Source: Euryodendron excelsum (lineage: Eukaryota > Streptophyta > Magnoliopsida > Ericales > Pentaphylacaceae). From it: a DNA stretch of 64,000 nt. This document shows, piece by piece, positions 45,867 to 58,099 of the stretch. Positions within the stretch are counted from its first letter, which is position 1, and the number at the start of each line of letters is the position of its first letter. Under the pieces are notes generated by a model. That model saw only the letters and a list, made by a program, of their open reading frames with translations. It searched no databases and was not told the DNA's origin. The stretch covers positions 3,378,001-3,442,000 of the forward strand of contig CM065393.1 in the NCBI GenBank assembly GCA_033060915.1. Reading direction: 5' to 3'. The position numbers and the translations under genes were made by a program.

Positions 45867-47150
45867 TGAACCAAAAAGAAAAAAATATTTTCAACAAAGT
45901 ATAGAAAATATCTGTCAGTCGTTGCAAGTGAGGGCTTTCTCTATCACGTTGTAGTTTACCTATGCGTGTATGACTTTTTATACACAGAAGTAATGCGTCA
46001 TATCATATAGTATTTATGTGTATCTATGTGGTTCTGACATGTGTCTTACCTTTTAATTTTTTTAATCTTTGTTTACTCTTTTATGTCTTAGTAATCTACT
46101 CATGTTTTATTCTTTATGTGAGGTGGTGAGTAATTAATGAAACAATTCTTTTTTATGTTTTACAATTCACTTCAAACGCAATGCATCTAAATTTCGCGAG
46201 TTAAAAATAATTTTCTTACTTTTTCAACTATTAGTTAACTCCAATATATCTATCGTTCATTGTTATTGTTTATAATACTTAATATATTTATTTTTCACAC
46301 CAAGTAAAACCCGTCACTATACACTATGTCCTCTAAATTCAATAAAAATGTATCAAACATTATCTTCCATCTCTATCAATTACTTTTAAGCATATGAGTA
46401 ATTTACATTTATAATACTTTACAAAAAAAAAACCTAGTAAATACAATAATTAAGTCCATCACTATTGGAATCAACTATTAATTATACTCCTCCTTAATTA
46501 TCTTCTTTGTGACAATAATTAATGTACTGCCTGACCCGATGAGCACATTTCAAGTGGAGGTCCATTTTGGTTGATATCTCGGACTAGTAAGTCGATGGAG
46601 GATGCTTGTTCATCATCCAGTTAGATGATAGGCCAAGCCACCCATCCAAAAACAACAAACCATACTAGCATATGTAAAATTGCGGGTGTTGCTTTTCATT
46701 TAGATTAACGCTCTGTTTAGAATTTAAATTTTTTATGAAAAAAGTAAAAAAAAAAAAAAAAGTGAAAAAAAATGAAACAAAAATCTCTTTATATTTGTTC
46801 TCTTTTTTATCAGATTTTTTTTTTTTTTTTTACCAAAAGTTCAAATTTTAAACGGAGTATAAAGGTGTTTTCGAGAACTATTGCAATGATGGTTACCTTT
46901 TTTTGGTCCAGATGAGGAAAGCTGGGTCAAACTTTAACACAATATGGGGATTGTTTACTGATAAGAAATTCAGTGTTGGAAGAAAGACTGATAATGAGCC
47001 TAGAGTGGGATGAAATTAAAACTCCTTGTGGATGAGGTCATGAATTATGTGCTTTAGGAAATAATACTCCTCGGTACTGTATGCCTGAGCCCTTGTGTGG
47101 TATAGGCACAAACTTTATTCGAACTTCTTTTGGCAATGGACTTGGCATAG
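45867..47150. other. Intergenic; TATA box at 45975-45982, foldback element at 46711-46857
   Basis: Apart from the promoter of the small secreted-protein gene and the foldback element listed separately, I see only AT-rich sequence with no gene. Confidence 0.5.
46711..46857. mobile_element. Small foldback (MITE-like) element, copy 2
   Basis: 147 bp, starts CTCTGTTTAGAATTTAAA and ends TTCAAATTTTAAACGGAG, an imperfect terminal inverted repeat. An A-rich tract faces a T-rich tract. Ends and layout match 2405-2546. Confidence 0.55.
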
Positions 47151-48269
47151 TGTCACGGGTCGCTTTCTTGCGCCCCATGACGTCCCACGCAAGTGCCTTC
47201 GCACTTGCCCTAAGGTCCCAAGGTGTGCCAAGAATGGTGGAGGACGGATGCCCAACAACGTGCCAAGAGGCTCCAACAAAAGGCCAAGGGGTGCTCAACC
47301 AATGCTCAAGGCAATATGCTTCAAAGACGGGTCAAATGGTGCTTATTTGATGACCAAAACAATGCCCAAGCATTGCCCAAACAATGCCCAAACATTGTCC
47401 AAAACAGCCCCAAAACAGCCCCATTTATGCCCCATGAGATGCCCCAAGACAGCCCCAAAAATGCCCCACATAGCAGCCAAGGCAGCCACCAAGTGCCCAA
47501 CGTGGCAGCCGTGGCAGCCAGCCAAGGCCGCAAGGCAGCAGCCAGCTGTGGCAGCAACAAGGCAGCAGTGCAGGCAGCAGCGGGCAGCAGTGGCGCTCTT
47601 GCGTTTGTGGGACGATCCGGCCATATTTTGCCGCACAACCTAGGGTCCAAACCCTTGTATATATGTAGGAGTTTAAGTCCTAGCAAGCCCTTTGATGTAG
47701 TTCCCTCCATGGCTACGATGAAGGGCCAATGCCAAATTTACACATAGTACACCTTTTTGGTGCATCTTTGGCATGACATTTCTCCTAGCTCCGGATGGCA
47801 AATCAAGCTAAGTTTTTTTATGTACATAGTGTTTATGATGTATTTTCCCATTCCTAGAGTTTAGGATTTTTGGACAAGTGTGGAATTAATGAGAGTCCGT
47901 TATGACTCCTCGGGCACACACTATGTTTCCACTTGTCAGTTTGTAAATGGCTAAAAATGCTACTATAAGGGGGGTATGTATGTCAACAACCTCCCCCACC
48001 ACTTTTCTTGTAATCAACCAAGCACTTGTTTTTCATCTTCTAAGCATTGTAAATACCTTCTTAGCAATGAAAATGTACTCTTTTGTTAATTTCTTGTGTA
48101 TTTCTTTCCATCAATTTTCAATATAAATGCTTGTATTGTGCCATCAAATTGCTTTGCTTGTAATCAACCCGTGGAGACTTGAGCTTGGCGGGCTTGTCAA
48201 GGGAGCTTGGCGGGCGCCACACGGGGGCATTGTGACATTCAACTTGCTCACAAGTGCCGCCCCGTGACA
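47151..48269 (+). mobile_element. Solo LTR with perfect 5-bp target duplication
   Basis: 1,119 bp, begins TGTCACGGGTCGC and ends CCGCCCCGTGACA. Direct CATAG copies flank it at 47146-47150 and 48270-48274. TG..CA ends, the 5-bp duplication and lack of internal element genes identify an LTR left after recombination. Overlapping open frames at 47038-47747 (Ala/Gln/Pro-rich, from GGCAGC and CCAAAACA repeats) run in several frames at once and are composition artefacts. Orientation is assigned from the TG end and is uncertain. Confidence 0.85.
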
Positions 48270-48496
48270 CATAGGCCTGTAAAGAAGGGTAGTGACCCGA
48301 TTGGCTGCCAGCAATTTTTCAAAAGCTCTGTACGGGTTCGAGAAATAAAATTTCAGCAAATAATCCTTTTTGTACCAACAATTATATTTTTTTTCCTTTG
48401 GATCACTTCATTAATTTAATATATTTTAAGTGGATTAATTCATTATATCTATAGATAATGCTAGGTTTTTGGTTAGCTAATTCCATGACAAAATCA
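48270..48496. other. Short intergenic stretch
   Basis: Starts with the right CATAG duplication; otherwise no feature is recognised. Confidence 0.5.
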
Positions 48497-49511
48497 TGTT
48501 AGATCATGTTTTCTTTATTCATACTCTTAAGATTTAGAAATTAAAAATTGAAGATTGCGCTAACAGAGCAAGTTAGCTCAAGTGAACAGCAAAGGAGGAT
48601 CACCTGCAGAGATTAAGAGAGCATTGCTCGAACATGGCTTGAGCGATGTTGGCTTGAGCAAACTTAACATGGCTTGAGCCATGCGGTAGGACCAGTTCTA
48701 AAAAGAATCCCGATTGAGTTAAACGTTTGGATCTTTTAGACTATTAAGCCAAGCACGAATCCTATCAAGTAAGTAAAGATCTTAACTACTTCTGGAGGGC
48801 TGAAAAGTATATATATACACACATCTACAGATATAGAGGAACTGAGACAAAGATATACAGATATTGATAGAGAGACTCCATAGCAAGTTGTTAGATTTTT
48901 CAGATTACTCTTAGAGAAAGTTCTTCATTATTGATCAATAATTCTCTAGAGAAGCCTGTGAGACCCCAATCTAATTAGGTTGGGGGTGTGATAGAGCTTA
49001 GCAGCAAATCCTTTCTTTCTTGATTGAAGAAGGGTGGATGTATTCCTTTGTGGATTCATTAGGGGACATTGTCGAGCTCGTGGTGGATTCTAGAGGTATC
49101 GTGGATCTCGATACACAAGCAATCCTTGAAGAACCGTGTCGTCAGTAGGTTGATACGTGATCATGGTAATTCGACAAATACAAGAATAGCACACCCAGAA
49201 AATCAAGAATTCGACACCTGGAAGGGCAGGGAGGCATAGGGTTGGGTTGTAAGTGTGAACTTGTATTTAGTTCTTGGATAGTGCATTGCTTAGTTGGACT
49301 TGGTCCCATGAATTTTTTCCACATTGGGTTTACGCGCTAAAATCTTGCATCTCTATGTGTGATTGATTTTATTATTCTAGCATGGGATTTATGTTATATG
49401 CTTAACTACTAGGTTAATATTACATTATTAAAATTGGTCATTCGAATCCTCACTAAGATTAAAGTAAATCCATGGATTACGGAATCAAGTTTTACCAATT
49501 GGTATCAAAGC
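48497..49511 (+). repeat. Copia-type LTR followed by primer-binding site
   Basis: The LTR plausibly runs from TGTTAGATCATG (48497) to TTTTACCA (49497). TTGGTATCAAAGCAAG follows at 49499-49514, a variant of the initiator Met-tRNA primer site. The right end is well fixed by the primer site; the left end is a guess from the TG start. Confidence 0.6.
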
Positions 49512-50749
49512 AAGTCAATCATAATCTCTTATTCTAGTATGATCCTAATATTTTGAGTATATTGATTTCTCAAGAGAGGGTGTTTTAAGTTTTCAAAATT
49601 TTCTCCCTTGTGTACAAGCTATTTATCATGATGCATTTAATGTCTCTACACATGAGCATTTAGATACATCTTTACATGTATGTAATAGCAATAATTCTAA
49701 TAGTGTTGAGGACCTTAGTGATCTTATTGAATCATGTCAAGGTGACTTTGACAATAATGATGACGCCATTTATGAGGACTATAAGAGATAATTTAAAATG
49801 TCTCTCAAAACAAAAAAGCCTAATAGGAGGTTGTCTGATAGCTCCAAAAAACGTGCGATAAATAACTAACAGTGTACAACCACGATATAGTAATAATTAC
49901 TCAATGAAGTCCAAGATCGATTCACAGGGAAGAGAGTTAGCGCATATAGAAAAACTCACATTGGTTCAGAAACCCTGAGGGAGCACTCTAATAAACTAAA
50001 AAGAAATAATTTGAAAGAGGTTAATTTATCTAATCTAAACTATGAAAATGGTTTGAAACTAATAAAAGAAAGTCTTAAGATCAATTGTTCCAATTTGTTG
50101 CTTTACTTAGAATTTCAATAGAGGTTTTTGATAACTCAAATCATTGACTGTGTCGTGAGTCTTTGATTCGGAAGATTTAGCGATAAAAACAACTATTCTT
50201 TAACAATCAAACTTAGAATAAATTAGGTTTAAAATCATAGATGCATACCATCGACTTGTGCAATAAATATATTGACCTAGAGTTCATGCATAAATATTAC
50301 CAAGCATAATCAAACATCTAAGTTTTTGTAAATATCTTGGGTTTGATCTCAAAGATTAAAGAATAAGAAGATAAAAATATTGAAAACCTAATTACCTCCA
50401 TTGTTCATCCAAGATCTTCAATTGATGTTTACAATTGATCCCAAGATAGATTCTAGCTACTTAATGCCATAATAAAAACGCAAAATATATATTGAAAGAC
50501 TGAATCTGATTACAGGGATTGAAAAACTATGAAAACTATGTAAGGTTCTACTTTAATCTACTACTAAGACTCTCAAAGAAACCCTAAAACTTGTAAAAGA
50601 AAAAGCTCAAAAGAACCCTTTAACTTGGAATTAGGCCCAACTTTATAGACTTTCAAAAAGTGTGGATTTACGCTGACTGTTCGAACGCCTTGGCCCACTG
50701 TTTGAATGCACATCGGAAAATATTCTACGCTCTTTGAATCTCTTAAACG
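49512..50749 (+). other. Remnant of element interior and unclassified sequence
   Basis: 49512-49870 follows the primer-binding site and carries an acidic open stretch (EDLSDLIESCQGDF..) with no recognised domain. From about 49870 the sequence changes; it includes AAGATCGATTCACAGGGAA, a motif I associate with dispersed plant repeats. No intact gene. Confidence 0.35.
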
Positions 50750-51544
50750 TGTTGGCTTTGTGGGGGCCAACAAATCGACCTTTGACTTAGTTGGGTCTTA
50801 TAGGAGACCTACATGGAGCACGTGACTGGCCAACTGTGGTGCTTATATGGCACAGACTCTCATACCCACCTGCCACTTAGTGCGGGGCTCTGCGCTACTA
50901 AGGTATAAGGAAATAAAGTTGTACCTTAGCTACCAGCAATTGCTTTTGGCGCAGTGGTAAGCGCTTGATCCTAATCCTAGTATTAAAGCGAGGTCATGAG
51001 TTTGAGTCCCTGGGTCATTGCTTGGGGGGGGGGGGGGGGGGGGGGAGATTGTAGGCTTTATGGGGGCCAGCAATTGACCTTTAACTCATTTGGGTCTTAT
51101 GGGAGACTCACATGGATTCCGTGACTGGCCAACCCATGGTGCTTACATCGTGCAGACCCTCATGCCCACTTGCTACTTAGTGTAGGGGGCTCTTCGCTGC
51201 TAAGGTATAAGAAAATAAAGTTGCACCTTGGCTAACAACAATTACTTTTCGCTCAATGGTAAGTGCTTGATTCTAAACTGAGAATCAGAGTGAGGTCACG
51301 GGTTCGAGTCCTAGGATCATTGCTAGGGGGGAGATTGTTGGCTTTATGGGGGCAATCGACTTTTGACTCAGTTGGATCTTATGGGAGACTCACATGGAGT
51401 ACGTGACTGGCTAACCCGTAGCGCTTACATGCCGTAGACCCTCATGCCCACCTGTCACTTAGTGTAGAGCTTTGCACTACTAAGGTATAAGGAAATAAAG
51501 TTATACATTGGCTAACAGCAATTGCTTTTCGCATAGTGGTAAGC
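50750..51544 (+). mobile_element. Three-unit array of a TRIM-like/SINE-like repeat with tRNA-like boxes
   Basis: Units start TGTTGGCTTT, TGTAGGCTTT and TGTTGGCTTT at 50750, 51050 and 51336 (periods 300 and 286); the third stops at 51544. Each block ends with the shared core CAATTGCTTTTGGCGCAGTG then GTAAGCGCTTGATCC. Units 1 and 2 continue with a degenerate primer-site-like stretch (CTAGTATTAAAGC; GAGAATCAGAGT), a B-box-like GGTCACGGGTTCGAGTCC and a G-run before the next unit. The core is shared with 42074-42465, but the 5' parts of the blocks differ. A-box to B-box spacing is like a tRNA. Confidence 0.6.
51024..51045. repeat. 22-base G-run
   Basis: Lies where a polypurine tract would be expected between repeat units. 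The next unit junction has only six Gs. Confidence 0.95.
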
Positions 51545-51619
51545 AAAACATTTATTTTACTTGAAGTGCTTTTATGGGGTAAATCAATCAAATGTTGTCA
51601 TCATAAAAAATGGGGAGAT
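51545..51619 (+). other. 3' tail of a copia interior with polypurine tract
   Basis: GTTGTCATCATAAAAAATGG then GGAGAT lies just before TGTTAACCC. This matches the usual end of Sirevirus-like interiors (compare the minus strand at 34252-34275). Confidence 0.6.
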
Positions 51620-53399
51620 TGTTAACCCTATGTTTATTCATATGAAATTTTATATATGGTTTTGATGATAACTTACTTTAATTTATAAACATTTTCTTAA
51701 TTAAATATATTCAATGCTTTTAATCCTTGGTCTAGTTGGTGTAATAAAATTTTACAAAATTATGAAGCACTTGAAAAAGAGATCAAGAATTAGAAAATAA
51801 TATCTAAATACTTGAGAATTATGTTTTAAGGAAACTTGATTCAAAGAAGAAAATTAGAGGACATATTTTGTTTCTAAAGTTAAAAATTCGATGAAACTAT
51901 ATCTTATAATACAGTTATAGTATTCTACCCATATCTTTTTATCTAACCATTGGATTGATCTGATTCTTGAGGTTCAGAAATGTTGACTTTCATGTATACA
52001 ACTTTTATCTTTTAGACATTTGCAAATTTGAACGCTATCAAGGCTAAAATCGAGTTGGAAGTGAAGGCATCTGTGTACAAATTCAAATATGCCAACTGTC
52101 GCGCCTCGATTTTTGGGGGGTCCAAGGTTCTTTCGGTTCGGAGACCAAAAGCACAGAACTTTGTCACTAGAACTCATCCTCCTAAGAGGACAAGTGCAAC
52201 TAGGTTTGAAAATTGGTTTGACTAAGGACTTTTCAGAAAAATAGGAGTCGCCACCTAAATTGATTAAGGTGAGTTATGTCACCTAAAACTAAGCATTAAT
52301 CTGAAGATCAAACTTAGAGTTTTTGAAAAAGACTTTGAAAACTCTCCCAAGAGAGGGTTTTTAATAAAAACAGGTTGTTTGGTAGCCTTAGAAAAAATTT
52401 AAGCTCTTTTTGAAAATAACTCCATTTTAGTCTTTCGAAAACAGAAATCTACGGTTCGGGGGTTGGTTACGTGTAGGGAAGATATCCTAAGATCATCACC
52501 CTACCTCGCCCTTTCGGTACCTACATTTCTAATCACCCTTTGTTCACTCACTAGATTAATTGGTTACCATTGTCCACTTAATATCCACTTTAGAACTTTA
52601 AAAATGGAGTTTAGTCATCACTTTTCGGATGGATGATGCATGATGCAAGTTTTGGAAGGAGTTTGAAAACATAGGAGTTCTGAAGGAGTTTGAGATAGAA
52701 ATTTTAACTTGATAAGAATTTTTTAAAAGGGGATTGGAGTTGAAATAGAATTTATGACCACACTATTTTAGGTTGCCTACGTATCTCATTTGGCGAGAAT
52801 CAAGTCATTCGTAGTTCAGGCAAGAGCCCGATGGAAAATAGGCGCGTAGGGCCTTTGGAAAGTTTGAAGACGCTTTGAGATATTTGCAAAAGTTTGAAGA
52901 CGATTTGTGGTCTCGAAAGCTTTGACTTGGAATGGGATAGCGGAGTGTTTTGAAAATGTTTTTGAATCTACTCAAGGGATTTTTGGTAAATGCTCTGGAG
53001 TAAATCAAGAGAGTTTGAGAGTGTTTTTGCAGTTTTGTTTTGAAAACCTTGGAGGTATGACTTTGGAATGTTTTGATAAATTAGTTTTTGAAAGTGGCTT
53101 TTGAAAATGGCTAAGGGTTTGGAGTCATAATATGGACAACCTTGGAGGTTGCTTTCGATGTATCACCTTCCTTTGGGGTCCTTAACCATAAGAGGGCTAG
53201 AGACACCTTAGGTTTATGACTCTTTGAAAACATTTTTGGAAATGCCTTGAATTTGAAACGTGGGAACATTTAAAGAGGTTAATGGAGTTGGCTTTTTTTA
53301 AAATCTCAAAAGAGTGGGAGGCTTTAGAAAAACGAGTCATGAGAATGGTTTTACATGGATAGATCATTAAAAGGGAGTCCATGAGTTGGAACCTTCAAG

Positions 53400-53777
53400 T
53401 ATACTAACTTAGGTTGGGTTGACCTATGGTTAAGGGTGACCTAAGGTTTACTAACTAGGGTTAGGTTAATCTAAGTTTGGACAACTAGAGTCAAGTTAAC
53501 CTAGGGTTGGATTGAACTAGGGTTAACTAACTAAGGTTGGGTTAACCTAAGGTTAAGGTGACTTAGGGTTAACTAACTAGGATTAAGTTAACCTAAGGTG
53601 AGTAACTAGGGTTAATTAACCTAGGGTTGGTCAACTAGGGTCAAGTTAATCTAGGGTTTGGTAACTAGGGTCAAGTTAACCTAATGTTTGGTAACTAGGG
53701 TCAAGTTAACCTAGGGTAAGGTAACTAGGGTCAAATTAACCTAGGGTTGGTCAACTAGGGTCAAGTTAACCTAGGGT
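53400..53777 (+). repeat. ~33-bp minisatellite inside solo LTR A
   Basis: About ten imperfect units built on CAAGTTAACCTAGGG and GGTAACTAGGGT. It resembles telomere-like AACCCTA motifs by composition only. Confidence 0.85.
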
Positions 53778-56354
53778 GAGATTGAAAGATGATGTTAAAA
53801 TGTTGTTTGATGCACTTTTGGAAAGAGTTTTGAAAAACAAAATATGTTATGCAATGAACTTTGGTAGGGCATTTTTTGAAGATCATTTCTATGAAAATTT
53901 GATTCTAGCCAAGAGTATGGTTTGTATGGGTGGTGCTTGGAGACCATTCCAAGGAAGGCTTCCCTCATGGCCATTATAACCATTATCTTGACAAGAGTGC
54001 AAGGGGTAAAAAATCAATATGATAACTTTTTGAAGCACCATTTTTAATGTAAAGATGGAGAGAATGAATTTTTGAAAACTATCATTGGAAAAGGATTTTG
54101 AAAACCTTTTTCCAAGGAGACCATTCCATCAAGAGAGGGTTCCTATGACCAACAAAAGGGAGACCACTCAAGAGAGAGCTCCATGGGGCCATTTCAACCA
54201 CTAAACTTAAAAGAATGGGGACCTTGGAATTAGAGAGTTTGGAAACTATTTTTAAGCAAATTAGAATGCAAAGATGCAAAGGTGTGAGTTAGGAGGTTGT
54301 GGGGATTTTCTAAGGCATGACCTCTAGGGTCCCACCCTCAACTTCAAGGAGCTAACTCTTAGAACCAATTTTGAAAGAAATATAGAGCTTGAAAATGGTA
54401 TGGAACCAAGAGTAATGTAAGCATTGTAAAACGTGGTAACAAGCATAAAAATGAAACCAAGCACACAAGACATGATCAAAATAGTAATACATAAGGGGTC
54501 TTGATCACATACAAGGCTTTTAGGCTACACCACATAAACAAGGGGCTCCTAGGCCATACCATCTTAAAGTAGGCTAGTGAGAGATCTCCCTACACGGTGG
54601 CTCTCACTTGCTTTCCTCTAGGCATGATCTAAGAGCCCTCTTGGCTCAAGCATGCAACAATTTTTTTTGGGAGGGGGGGGGGGGGGGAGGGGTTGAAGAT
54701 GAGGATTAAAATAGAGAATAGTCTAAGTAGGCTAGGAGAGAAAAGAGAAGAGTGGGGGAAGACAAAAATGTAAAAGGGATACCACATTTTGCCTTCAACA
54801 CACTTGTATAAGGCCTTGTCTTGATTGAAACTTGAATGACTTCAAAAAGGTTTGAAGGGCTGGAAGGTAGTGTGTAATGGTGTATAAGGCCTTGTAGGTG
54901 AAGTGTATAGGCTTGAGGGGGGTGGAATCTAGCCTAAGTGTTGGAGGGGTGGAATATATGTAAGGATTCGAAGTTTTGGAGCGGTTTTAGCAAAGCTTCG
55001 CATCAACTTCGGAGATGGAATATGCAAAGGGGGGGCCTGGTATTTATAAGCAATCTAGAATAGGCCTGACCCATGTGGTACATGCGCCTGGCCAAAATTT
55101 GCCCTAGTGCATGTAGCACATGCGCAGGTACTGTTCCATTGCTAGAATGACACGTGGCACCCTGTGTACTGGTTAAATCTCGACCATTGATCAAAATTTG
55201 ATCGATCTGATCAAAATTTGAACGCATGTAGCATACGCTCCATCACTGGAAGGTTTGTCCAAACTTTGTCTTGATAATTGAGCCAATCGAAAAAGTTTCG
55301 GGGGAATCGGTTGCACCCACCATGTTCTCTTAGGGTTTTTCGTGAACTTTCATGTTTTTGAAACGTTTGAATTTTGTTTGAAAGTGTGGGATATCGTCTC
55401 GAGAAGCATGCATAAAAGTACATCTTTGCGAAGTGTCTGTGATACGCTCTGAGGGTGTTTGAAAGTAGTTGTTTTCGTGCCGTGTGACCGAGGCCTTCGG
55501 GATGCGATCTTTTTGATCGGACCATACCGATGGAAAGTACTCTGGATATACTTTCGGGAATTCCCAGATTTACGCATTTCTCAAGTCTTTTGACAGTGCG
55601 TTCTAATTAGGAAATTGGAGAAAAGGTCAACATTGGCGGAGTGTTTGTGAGACGCTCCAGGGGTTGTCGAAAGGAGCAGTGTTTGAACCATAAGATGAGG
55701 GGCTGTAGGGAGCGATCTATCCAATCGAGCTGTACCGATGGAAAGATCTATGGATGAACTTTCAAGAATTCCCTAATTTACACTTTTCTCAAGTTGTTTG
55801 ACAATGCGTTATACCCAGGGAATAGGAGAAAAGAGACAATTTAGACGGAGCGTCTGCGAGACGCTCTAGGAAAATTTTATCGAGTCATGAGTGTTTAGCG
55901 TCGTAGGGTCCTTCTTAGGTTAAATAAGGGCGTATGGCGAGGCCCTTTGTTTGAAACCTTAGGACCGGTGTTGTTTCGGGGCACGTTTGGATTATCAGAG
56001 GCAAAATGGTCATTTTGGCCGGTTTAGGCTGGGAATGGTCAGGAATGGATCGAAATGTCATGTTAAGTGTACCAAATTGTTCAGGGATGTTTTCGGGGGT
56101 GTCTTTTTCCATTTGGTAGAGTTTGTGCAGTGTTGTGGTGTTTAGGGGTAAAACGGTCATTTTGACCGGAGTTAGCCGGAATGGGACCGAAATTGGATTA
56201 AATAACGTATGGGAGACGCCTAACAGTTTAGTAACATTTTGGAAGGGTGGACTTATCATTTTGAGAGATTTTGAGCTTTCAAAACGTGCTTAGAGGCCCA
56301 AGGGGCAAGTTTGGTCATTTTTCACCGAGTCGGGCTAGCAGGCGCCGGTGTTGA

Positions 56355-56545
56355 CCAAGGTGTTGGTTCCCGAGACTGCCCGGTCTCGGAAAACTACTTG
56401 TGTGGCATTGGTCTCTAAGAACGCCTGGTTTTACAGAGCTACCTATGGGGTGGTGTTGGTTCCTGAGAGCGCCCGGTCTCAAAAAGCTACCTGTGAGGGT
56501 GGTGTTGGTCTTCGAGAGCTCCTGGTCCCAGAGAACTACCAAATA
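56355..56545 (+). repeat. Degenerate ~57-bp repeats inside solo LTR A
   Basis: Four imperfect units with GTGTTGGTTCC, GAG(A/C)..GCCCGGTCTC and AGCTACCT(G/A)TG blocks. Confidence 0.6.
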
Positions 56546-57750
56546 ACGGACCTTTTACATTGGTGGGCTAGCAGACGCCAAAAGTGAATTGTTTAGTGTT
56601 TTGACAATGTATTGGTCCTTGAGATTGCCAGACCTTGGGAAGGTACCTGGATGGCGTAAACTGCTTGGAATGATGGTACTTATGGCTCCAGTGGGTCCTT
56701 GTGGGCCCTAGAAGCGACCAGTTGACTGGATTGGAGATTGAAGGACTCGTCTTGAGCTTGCATGTGCTGTGGTGTTTGAAAACTGGACCCAGTCGAGCCG
56801 GAGATTGTCGAGCGGGCAAAAATAGAGTGCTTACACCAGCTAGAAGACAGTTCAAGTAATTTGATCATAACTTTTGATCGGACCTTTGGATCAACCTGAT
56901 TCTTAAGGTCATGAAATGCTGACTTCCATTTCTATAACTTTTATTTTATAGCCATTTTTCAAATTCGAACATTATCATTGCTTAAAACAAGCTAGAAGTG
57001 AAGGAATCTATGCAAAAATTCAAATATGCGAGTTAGGAGACAGTTTGAGTAATTTGATTATAAAAATCTGACTTCCATGTTTACAACTTTTATGTTATAT
57101 CCATTTTCAAATTTGAACGGTATCAAAGAAAAAATGGAAGTGGAAGTGAAGCCATATGATTAGAAATTCAACAACAAATCTGACACCAACTTGCTCAACA
57201 GGAAGAATTGTTTTAAATACTCTCCAACGACTAAAAACTCGTTTGAAGCTACAAATTACCCTTCAATATTCATCTATAAATAGAGATATACTTGAGGAGT
57301 AATCAAGAACAACATGAGCAACAAGAGTTTGTTCATCAATGTGATATTCATCCTACAAAGTCTTTAAGAACTTAATTATGTTTTATCTTGTAATGTTTTG
57401 AGAGTTTCAATGGCATATCTATTCTTTAAGAGAATTTATTTGTAAGCAAAAGTGGTTGTACTCATGTTCTTTCTTCTTGTAAGGGAGAGACTAGCTAGGG
57501 AAAATAGCTATTGGTTAGGTGTGACTAACATCTATATAAAAACTAGTTGGAGTAGGGGATTGTAAGCACCCCATTTTTGACCGCTCGGCAGTTTACACTC
57601 CGTCCAGACTTGTGTTCAAGTCATTATGGGCATATTCCTATCGAAACCAACATTCTAAGTCCAAATCCCGTCTGTCCATCGCTTCGCGGGCCTGTTAGGC
57701 CCAAATAGAGGCAAAATGACCAAAATGCCCTTAGGGGCATTGCCCTTTCC

Positions 57751-58099
57751 TTTCCAATCCCTCTCTCAAGACAGTTTATTTCTCGAGACGGTTCCAATCC
57801 AGGCACGTCTCTTCGAAGACGATAAGTCCCCTTTCCAATCCCACTCTCAAGACAGCTTATTCCTCGAGATGGTTCCAATCCAGGCACGTCTCTTCGGAGA
57901 CGATAAGTCCCCTTTCCAATCCCACTCTTGAGACAGTTTATTCCTTGAGACGATTCTAACCCAGGCACGTCTCTTCGGAGATGGTAAGACCCCTTTCCAA
58001 TCCCACTCTTGAGACAGTTTATTCCTCGAGACGGTTCCAACCCAGGCACGTCTCCTCGGAGACGATAAGTCCCCTTTCCAATCCCTCTCTCGAGACGGT
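57751..58099. repeat. 81-bp tandem repeat, 4.3 units, in element B
   Basis: Units start TTTCCAATCCC at 57751, 57832, 57913, 57994 and 58075, an exact 81-bp spacing. As 81 is a multiple of 3, a repetitive false ORF runs on the minus strand. Confidence 0.95.

Larger units (their letters stand above)
52097..56835 (+). mobile_element. Solo LTR-like element A, 4.74 kb
   Basis: Begins TGTCGCGCCTCG and ends GAGTGCTTACA, flanked by CCAAC (52092-52096) and CCAGC (56836-56840), a 5-bp duplication with one mismatch. No coding region. The first kilobase (AGAACTCATCCTCCTAAGAG.., CACCCTACCTCGCCC, GGTACCTACATTTC) matches the reverse complement of element B. Very long LTRs with TG..CA ends and 5-bp duplications are known for Ogre/Tat gypsy elements; a solo LTR of that group is the best reading. 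Internal features: minisatellite 53400-53777, a G-run at 54673-54687 and repeated TGGTCATTTTG blocks near 56000-56330. Confidence 0.75.

Noticed and set aside
47038..47747. Long overlapping open frames on both strands rich in Ala, Gln and Pro
   Set aside because: Several frames are open at once through GGCAGC and CCAAAACA repeats inside a solo LTR; no domain or conservation signal.
50940..51030. Functional tRNA gene
   Set aside because: A- and B-box-like motifs are present, but acceptor and anticodon stems do not pair convincingly and the unit is a tandem repeat.
53400..53777. Telomere-like AACCCTAG motifs, possible interstitial telomere
   Set aside because: The unit is about 33 bp and lacks consecutive TTTAGGG heptamers; it is a minisatellite in an LTR.
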